From Anthoceros angustus (Eukaryota > Streptophyta > Anthocerotopsida > Anthocerotales > Anthocerotaceae), in assembly GCA_010909165.1 (NCBI GenBank), contig VJWM01000126.1, positions 769,703 to 833,702 of the forward strand: a stretch of DNA of 64,000 nucleotides. The letters run 5' to 3'. This document shows, piece after piece, positions 57,231 through 64,000 of this stretch (positions are counted from its first letter, which is position 1; the number at the start of each line of letters is the position of its first letter). The notes under the pieces are model-generated. The model did not search any database. It was not told where the DNA came from and saw only the letters and a list, made by a program, of their open reading frames with translations. The translations under genes were made by a program, and so were the position numbers.

Positions 57231-60200
57231 CTCCCACTCAACATATCAAAATTATTCCCTTAGGCCTAGCATCTTGCTAAACCTAGCATGTTTTCTAAAG
57301 TCAAGGCTTTGGTCAAAATATCTGCCGCATGTCTCTGTTGGACAATACTTTACCTCTTTTGACTTTACCTTCTCTCTTATAAAGTGATGTTTCACTTGAT
57401 GTGCTTGGTTCTAGCATGAAAAGTTGCATTCTTGGCTAAGAAGATGCAACCTTGATTGTCGTTGAAGATTGTTGTTGCTTCCTTGAATCCCATCTCCTCT
57501 AGCAAGTTACGCAACCATATCGCCTCCATGACCGCAGAGCATGTTGCCATATATTCTCGCTCAGAGGATAGAGCCACGAGGTTGTCTCCTACTATTCCAT
57601 GAAATGGCTCCCCATTCAAAGATAACGCATCCAGTAGACTACGACTATCAACAACATCTCCTCGCCTCGAATCACAATATCCTACCACGGACTTCCGATG
57701 CTCCTGATACACCAAATTCCAATGCTTTGTACCACTCAAGTACCTCATTATCCTCTTCACGGCTTGAAAGCCGTTGTCCAGGGTTAGCCATAAATTGACT
57801 TGCAACTCCCACGCCTCGCAATGTCGCCTTGTCCTCAGTAGATAAATAGGTGAGGCATCCAACGACACGATAGAGAGTTTTATCTACCTTCTCCTTCTCT
57901 TCTTAGGACTCATCTCCTTTGAGAGCTTCTCATTAAGCACCATTGGTGTCTTCACAGCTTGCACTCTTGCATTCCAAAAGACATTCTCAACATATGTCCT
58001 TTGGCTCAAAGAGATCTTCTTGTTAGCCTCTCTCATTACTTCTATCCTAGAAAGTAATGAAGTTCACCTAGATCCCTCATATCAAAACTATCATTAAGAC
58101 TCTTCTTCGTACTCTAAGAGCTCCAAATCATTGCAAACAAGGATTAGATCATCCACATAGACAGAATGATCATCATGGACTCTCCTACTCTCTTCACATA
58201 GATGTTCCAATCTCCATTGGTTTTCTTGAAACCTCTAGCTTGGAAGAACTTGTCAATCTTAACAGTGAAGTGCATTGCTTAAGACCATAGTGCCTTTAGC
58301 AATTTACATACCTCACTTTCGCCCGGCACTTCATACCCTTCCGTTGGTTCATGTAGATCTCTTCTTCCAAATCTCCATTGAAACGTTTGGACATCCATGT
58401 GATGTATCTCCATATCCATGGTAGCGCTATTGCTAAGAGTATACGAATGGATGTTATCTTAGCAGGGGAGAAAGTGTTTGTAGTCAATACTGCACTTGTG
58501 TATATCCCTTCCCACCAGCCTTGCTTTGTATCGCTCTATGCTATCCCATCAGCTTGATCTTGAACACCCATTTGGATCCTATGCACTTCCTTCCTTGGGG
58601 TAGAGGAGTGATTTCCCAAGTCTTGTTCTTGATAAGTGAGTTATACTCACTATCCAGGCTTCTTTCCACTCCTTCGCCTTTGGCCCTTCCAAGGCTTCCT
58701 TCAAGCTTTGCGGCTCATCAAGATCCGCCAACATAGCCTCTTCAGACTTGCATGCATTCATGGACTCCAAAATTTTCTGCGAAGGTTTCCATCGCCTTGA
58801 TGATCTCGATCCGCGGCTCCTCTTGGATTCTTGATCTCGCCTCCTCTTCATCATCCTCGATATCCGGGCTTCTCCACCTTCTATATCACCTTGTGGTAGA
58901 GGTTGCTCATGCTCGAACAGTTGAGCATGCTCAAGAGTAGGTTGCTCAAGAACCAAGTCTTGTGCTTCTTCACGCTCCTTCAACTCCTTGATGACAACTT
59001 GTTGCTCCCACTCCTTTGTTAGGTTCCACAACCTCATGAAAAACAACATCCCTACTGAAAATGATTTTCTTGGTTGTAGGGTTGTATAATCTATACCCCT
59101 TTACCCTTTACCTAATACCCAAGCATGATGCACTGGATGCCTTTAGGATCCCACTTGGTTCGGTTTTGCTTTGGAACATGAGCATAAACCTCGTAACCAA
59201 AGATCCTAAAATGACTCACGTTAGGTTTGACACTGACCATGCCTCCGGGTCATTCCTGTACTTGGTTGGAACTCTATTCAAAACATGAGTTCGTAGCAAT
59301 GCCTCCCCAAAAACCTCCAACCCACTTTGATGGAGCATGCACTTGGCCGCCTCCACTAGGCTCCTTAGCTTGCGCTCCGCCACTCCATTTTGCTCCGGTG
59401 TGTGAGGAATTGTTAGTTGCCTCCGAATGCCATGCTCCTTGCAAAAGCTTTTGAATTGAGAAGAGATGTATTCTCCTCCATTGTCACTCCTCGAGTCTTG
59501 AGGCATTCTCCACTTTCGTTTCTCCACCAAGGCTTTCCTCCTTGAATGTCTTGAACACTTGGACTTCTCCTTCAAAAGGTATGTCCAACTCCTCCTTGTG
59601 AAGTCATCCACAAACACTAGAATGTAGCGGGCTCCTCCATGGGTAGGGTTCTTCATTGGTCCACACATCGGTGTGACAAGTTCCAACGCCTTTGCGCTCG
59701 ACGCGCTCAATCCTTGGGAACTTGGTGAAGCTTTCCCATTATGCACCCTTGGCACAATCGTCACTCACCAATCTTTCAAATCCAAGCCGGTCACCATTTG
59801 TTGATTCTTCATCATCTTGATGTTGTCCACTCCAATGTGCCCCAAGCGTTGATGCCACAAATCTACTGACCCAGTGCTCTTAGGCGAGCTTGACACAAAT
59901 GTGCAAGCTTGTTGATCACCTACGGAAGCACACAACTTGTGGAGATTGCCTTCCCGAACACCTCGAGCTATAACCTTGACATTAGGTGATTCTGGTTGCT
60001 CGGGTTGGATGCGACTTCCCCTCAAGTTAAACACAATCTCATTACCAGGTTCAGTGATTCTTGCTACTGAAAGAAGATTCTTCGCAAGACCAGGCACATG
60101 GTGCACATCCTTGATTGTACCTTTGGATGGTCCTCGTGGAGTTGAACTTTAATCACACCTCTTCCTTTGATCTCGTGTGACCTATTGTCTCCAAGCGCCA

Positions 60201-61331
60201 CTTTATGCCCGCATTTCTTCATAGCTTGAGAACCAAGGCCGTAGGTGAAGTGTTGAGATGCTCCAGTCGAGGTACAAACTCTCATCCTTCTTTGATGGGA
60301 TACTCTTTCTACTTGAGACAAATAAAAGATGTTCTTCCTTCTCACTCACTTGATTGGCTTGTGACTCCTTTCCTTCTTCTTCAAGTCACCAACCTTGTCC
60401 TACAATCCTTGGCATAGTGATTAGGCTTTTGCAATAATGGCAAGTACCCCACACCTTTTCTTCGCACCTTTCTCCTTGATCCTTCTTGAGTTGGCTTGTG
60501 AAGTCTTCCCACGTGTTGTTCCCTTCTTTGAGAAGAGCACCGAGTCTCCATTCTCTTCTTTCTTGAAGGAATTCTCCACCTCTTGTAGGAGCAACCCAAC
60601 CACCTCATCCAACGTTGGTGGTTGGTCGCTTGACGCATCGCTACCGACGCTTCTAAAGGCCAACACAAATTGCTTGTATGCGGATGGTAAGCTACTCAAC
60701 ACCACGATAACCTTTCTTTAAGGTTTGACGTCCGCCGCCTTCATTGATCCACCAAGTTCTTCAACTTGTTGACGTGTTGTTGAATGGTGTCACCTCGACC
60801 ATCTTGAAGTTGGCAATTGTTGCTCCAACAACATCTCATTCACCAAGCTCTTCTTCTCATACGTGTTGCAGGGTCGTCCACGCTTTTGATGTTGCACACT
60901 CACTCAATTGAGAGAGTATGACACATTGAGGAGAATCCGCCAACGCGTCCATCTTTCTTGTCCACTTCGTGGGTGTTTCTCCGAGGCCATTGTCGACAAA
61001 CTTCCATAGTCCTCGATGAGAAGCATCTTCACTTCAACTTCCACAATGTGAAGTTTGTGCCTCCAAACTTCTCACTAGACGTGTCTCCATGCTTGTTGAC
61101 GCCATGCCTAGTTTCCTACAATTGATCTTGAAGACCAAAGCACCTCACCACATGCACTACAAGATTAGTATCAAGACCTTTCCAATTGCACACAAGTTCT
61201 CACAAGCTCTATCTAAGAACTATGCACTGCACACAAGTTCTCACAAGCTCTATGCAATACTACAATAGGCTAAGAACTATGACTGACAAGTACAAGGGCA
61301 TTCTAAGGCTCTGAACATGGCTCTGATACCA

Positions 61332-61701
61332 TGTTAGGAAAAGAGCTGAGCCTTTATAGAGAGGGAACACAACACTCCCATACAATATGGGTTATATGCA
61401 CTAGGCACACTAGATACTAGCACACAAGCACAAGAACACTTGCACACACCACACCTTACAAGTAGGTGGGCTTGGCCTTATATAGTCCTAGCCTTGATCC
61501 TATTGGTCACTTGACCTTGAATCCTATTGGTTACTTGACCTTGCCCTTTACTTTTGGACTTTCTAGAAGATACTTTCTAGAAGATACTTTCTAGAAGATG
61601 CATGACTTTCAAGTATGTTATTTTAGGGCACTCTTCATAACCTGCTTTTAGGGCACTCTTCATAACATATTTTGATATGTTGTAATAAATCACTTCTAAC
61701 A
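61332..61701 (-). repeat. 5' LTR of the Copia element at 56.9-61.7 kb
   Basis: 370 bp, next to the primer-binding site. Nearly identical to the left LTR (differences include CACAAGCACAAG versus CACAAGCACACAAG and GGTGGGC versus GGGC). Flanking pentamers are CTGGA on the left and CCGAT on the right, so no clean target duplication is seen. Confidence 0.95.
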
Positions 61702-63050
61702 CCGATGCCACTCTTCTTCATCGCCGCTGGCATCGATGGGGCGTTCCGCCTGCTGGCTCGAGCCCCTGGTCCTCCACGCTGGAACTGGGCCCAGCATCAT
61801 GGTGAGCCTGGCGGTTCCTCCTCGCCTTCTTCCTCCACCGATCGCCTCCCGCCTCCTCGTCCCCCAACTCCCGCCACCTTCAAGACCCCAACCCCGCCAG
61901 ACATTCTGGCCCGCCTCCGCCTCCCATCTCCCTGTAGCTGGATGGGGCATGTTCTCATCTTCATCCTCTTCCTCCTCCCTCAACAAAGACCCGGAAAGGC
62001 AGGGCGGTTGAAGCGTTGTACCTGGCCTCCAATATTTGCCCACCCAGATGGACGCCTCATCTCCGACCTCCTTCTTCAAGCTAGCATTTGGCGATCGGAA
62101 GGACCCACAATTCAGCCGCCCACCCATACTGACCCGGGAGCTCGATTTCGCCTGGTATGCTACCACTCTTGCATCTGACGCCCCGCCGGCTACTCAAGTT
62201 TACGAGGCTAAGCTTCAATGTTCCTCTCGTGGTTCTCACTGGAAGGAGCAAATTCCACCATACAATGTGGGGAGGAGGATGGAAGGAATCGCTCGGCCTA
62301 ATCTTGCAACGTGTTAGAGGGGGCCTCGTAGCTAGGGTATGTAGGTGCTCTTCATTTGCCTTCACGCAATTCCGAGTCTTACCCAGCCTATGACTTGGTG
62401 GTGGAGATACTTGCTACATACTTTGTATATTATAAAGGTGTCGCCCATCCTCCTTTGTCCGACAAGGCTCCATCTTGTTGTTGGCAAGCCCGCCTATCGC
62501 CGGTCGCAGAATCGAGACTCATTGATCATTATAGTCCCGGTACAATTGAGGAGGCGATAAAATGCAAAGATATCTCCGCCTTTTCCTGCGCCTTTGGATG
62601 AACATATTCTTTTAGTGTTCAACCATATCTTGGTCCGCAGCTTAACAATAGGATAATTCCTTGTATTCTAGCCGAGTCTGGGCCAGAATTGTAAACAACG
62701 ATAGCCGAAAAGGTCGTGGAGTTGTTTCAGATGAGCTGAAAAGGATTCAGATGGCGCTGCCTCGTGGATGGCCGCGCGATGTGGTGGTGGGGCAAGTAGC
62801 TATGGACAAGCCATGGAATGCAACAGCCCGGACTGATGTGAGAAGGTCAAGGCAGAGCGCAAGAGGCAAAGCGGCAAGGCATGGAATCCTCGATATTTCG
62901 CGGCCGTATGAGATGTTTGTGCCGGAATGTTGTGGCCTGTCGATGTTAGTGGGAACACTACAGAATCTCCAATGGTGTAGTTGTCCTCGAGTGGGAGGAC
63001 TGGAATCGTTCTTGTGAGTGGTTAAGGACTCCGTCGGAGAAGCGGGCATG
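61702..63050 (+). other. Coding-like segments right of the second Copia element, unassigned
   Basis: Several plus frames look protein-like: LFFIAAGIDGAFRLLARAPG (from 61702) with a donor-like CATCATG/gtgagc at about 61800; SPTSFFKLAFGDRKDPQFSR (about 62052); YPAYDLVVEILATYFVYYKG (about 62380); and a segment near 62940-63017. They may be exons of one interrupted gene or of separate decayed genes. No known domain is recognised, and I cannot define splice sites. Confidence 0.3.
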
Positions 63051-64000
63051 CATTAGTCCCTAGGCCTACTTTCTTCAGTAAGCATTATGGTGGAAGTGTT
63101 TAGACAAGGTTGATCCACATCCAGGAGCACAACAGCGCATGGAAGCCTGCGTCATGTGTCTCCGAGTTTACAAGACACTTCAAACATCGTCGTCCACGCT
63201 TTACATCACTATACATTCTCTCACGGTTTACCGAGCGGAGTTCGAGGTGCAAAGTCTTGGTGGAGTGTCAACTCGTGAAAGCATGGAACCATCCTCACGA
63301 GGTGGAGGGAGTAGAGGTGGCCGGAAAAGAGGTAGGAGTGCGGAGGGGAACGGGCGAATCGCCCAAGCGGGGGTTTTCTTCACGATCCTCTTTTCCAAGC
63401 TGCCACCGGTGTGTTCATTCCATGAGAGAGGGTCATGTGGCCCAAGGAAGGTCTGTGTGGCCCAAGGGAAAAGTGCATGTGGCCCGTGAGGCGAGAGTTC
63501 ATTGGGAAGGGAAAGGTTCCGGAGTAGTTGTGTCTTGTGGGAGGGATTGTGAGGAGAGTGAGGGAAAATCGGAAGCGTGGGGGAGTGGGCGTGTGGTAGG
63601 ATCGCGAAATTCCAGTAAGGTGAGGCGTATATAGGTGTCCAGGCCCCTAGGTCCGTGTTAGAGAAGTCGGTGTGGTAGACTCATGAGGCGGGCGTGGGAC
63701 CCGCCACGTGGCGCCACCCGGTGGCCGAGTCTACCACAGTGGTGGGTTTGGTGGTATGGAGAAGGTGGGTAGTGGCGCGGGTAGGTCTAGAATCCATAGA
63801 TTTAGCACACCTTGACACAACACCATTCCCTTGGGATCGAATCCTAGGACTATAACGACATAGAGGGTAAATGTGGCCTCTTTGTCTTGGATGCAAAACC
63901 CATTCCACACCATATGAGCTCCCTTCCGTAGGTGCTCAGTCCATCGATGGGGCCTCACTTCTGTGGGTGCTCCTCCAGGCTGCACGTCGGGAGTAGTCGG
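63051..64000. other. Right-edge region without recognised gene
   Basis: Open frames near 63110-63634 are G-rich and low in complexity (repeats of GTGGCCCAAGG and GAGGTGG words around 63300-63490) and look non-coding. From 63700 a minus frame of about 80 codons has no recognisable domain and runs towards the window edge. This is probably repeat sequence. Confidence 0.4.

Larger units (their letters stand above)
56859..61701 (-). mobile_element. Copia LTR retrotransposon, full length, frames broken
   Basis: The element is 4843 bp and its LTRs end TGTTAG/CTAACA. On the minus strand, TGGTATCAGAGCC (tRNA-iMet-type primer-binding site, about 61319-61331) follows the 5' LTR and a purine tract GAGTGGGAG precedes the 3' LTR. 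Domains run in Copia order from right to left. Gag remnants (about 60700-60400) carry a zinc-knuckle-like piece. Protease follows near 60270 (TGASQHFTYG), then GAG-pre-integrase (LWHQRLGHIG, about 59850) and integrase (SDNGGEYIS, NGVAERKLRS; about 59764-59216). The pre-RT linker lies near 58700-59050, reverse transcriptase with YVDD is at 58148-58159, and RNase H (DNQGCIFLAKN; 57868-57392) comes last. Several frameshifts make it inactive. Confidence 0.97.

Noticed and set aside
56854-61706. GGATG/CGATG as a 5-bp target duplication for the second Copia element
   Set aside because: It would require LTRs not starting with TG and ending with CA, against the clear TGTTAG/CTAACA ends and adjoining primer-binding site.

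Overview
The window is nuclear DNA of a green plant (streptophyte). It carries a complete, intron-rich plant-type GRV2/RME-8 gene and a gene pairing a CW zinc finger with a methyl-CpG-binding domain, a combination typical of plants. Introns are short (mostly 80-170 bp) with GT...(Y)n-TGCAG borders. The rest is a dense bed of LTR retrotransposons with plant-type primer-binding sites. I cannot name the species; the short introns and a Kir-type channel gene would fit a lycophyte, bryophyte or charophyte better than a flowering plant, but this is inference.

Layout. 1-2.6 kb: a possible decayed Copia end and the GRV2 upstream region. 2.64-12.95 kb (+): GRV2, 23 coding exons that splice in phase to about 2596 residues. 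13.88-16.9 kb (+): an inward-rectifier (Kir)-like potassium-channel gene whose selectivity filter is not TIGYG and whose sixth exon is one base out of phase. 17.1-18.6 kb (-): CW-MBD gene, convergent with the channel gene. 19.1-24.8 kb: gene-poor, with an AT-rich 300-bp direct repeat, a CpG-dense block, a TATG/TA microsatellite and a minisatellite. 24.85-33.6 kb: a heavily decayed Ty3/gypsy element (-) between long direct repeats. 34.7-35.2 kb: a broken ORF of unknown family. 35.4-45.4 kb: several copies of a composite repeat family built from a B arm (leftward ORF), a central array rich in GGCGCC/CCATGG/GCCGGC palindromes and an A arm (rightward ORF), some with inverted termini; a Copia fragment lies among them. 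45.4-46.3 kb (-): a two-exon gene of unknown family with an AT-hook. 49.1-55.8 kb (+): a truncated SPT16 (FACT subunit) pseudogene split by a complete-length but dead Copia element with a perfect 5-bp target duplication. 56.9-61.7 kb (-): a second full-length Copia element with near-identical LTRs, set in unassigned, coding-like DNA.

How it fits together. The left quarter is ordinary genic DNA: endosomal trafficking (GRV2), membrane transport (Kir-like) and chromatin reading (CW-MBD), with no sign of operon-like linkage. The right three quarters are a repeat graveyard in which host fragments (SPT16-like) are broken. Frame breaks are concentrated in the repeats and pseudogenes, while GRV2 and the MBD gene are intact, so they mostly reflect decay and not poor base calling. 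The most unusual items are the Kir-like gene with its altered pore and the GGCGCC-array composite repeat family.
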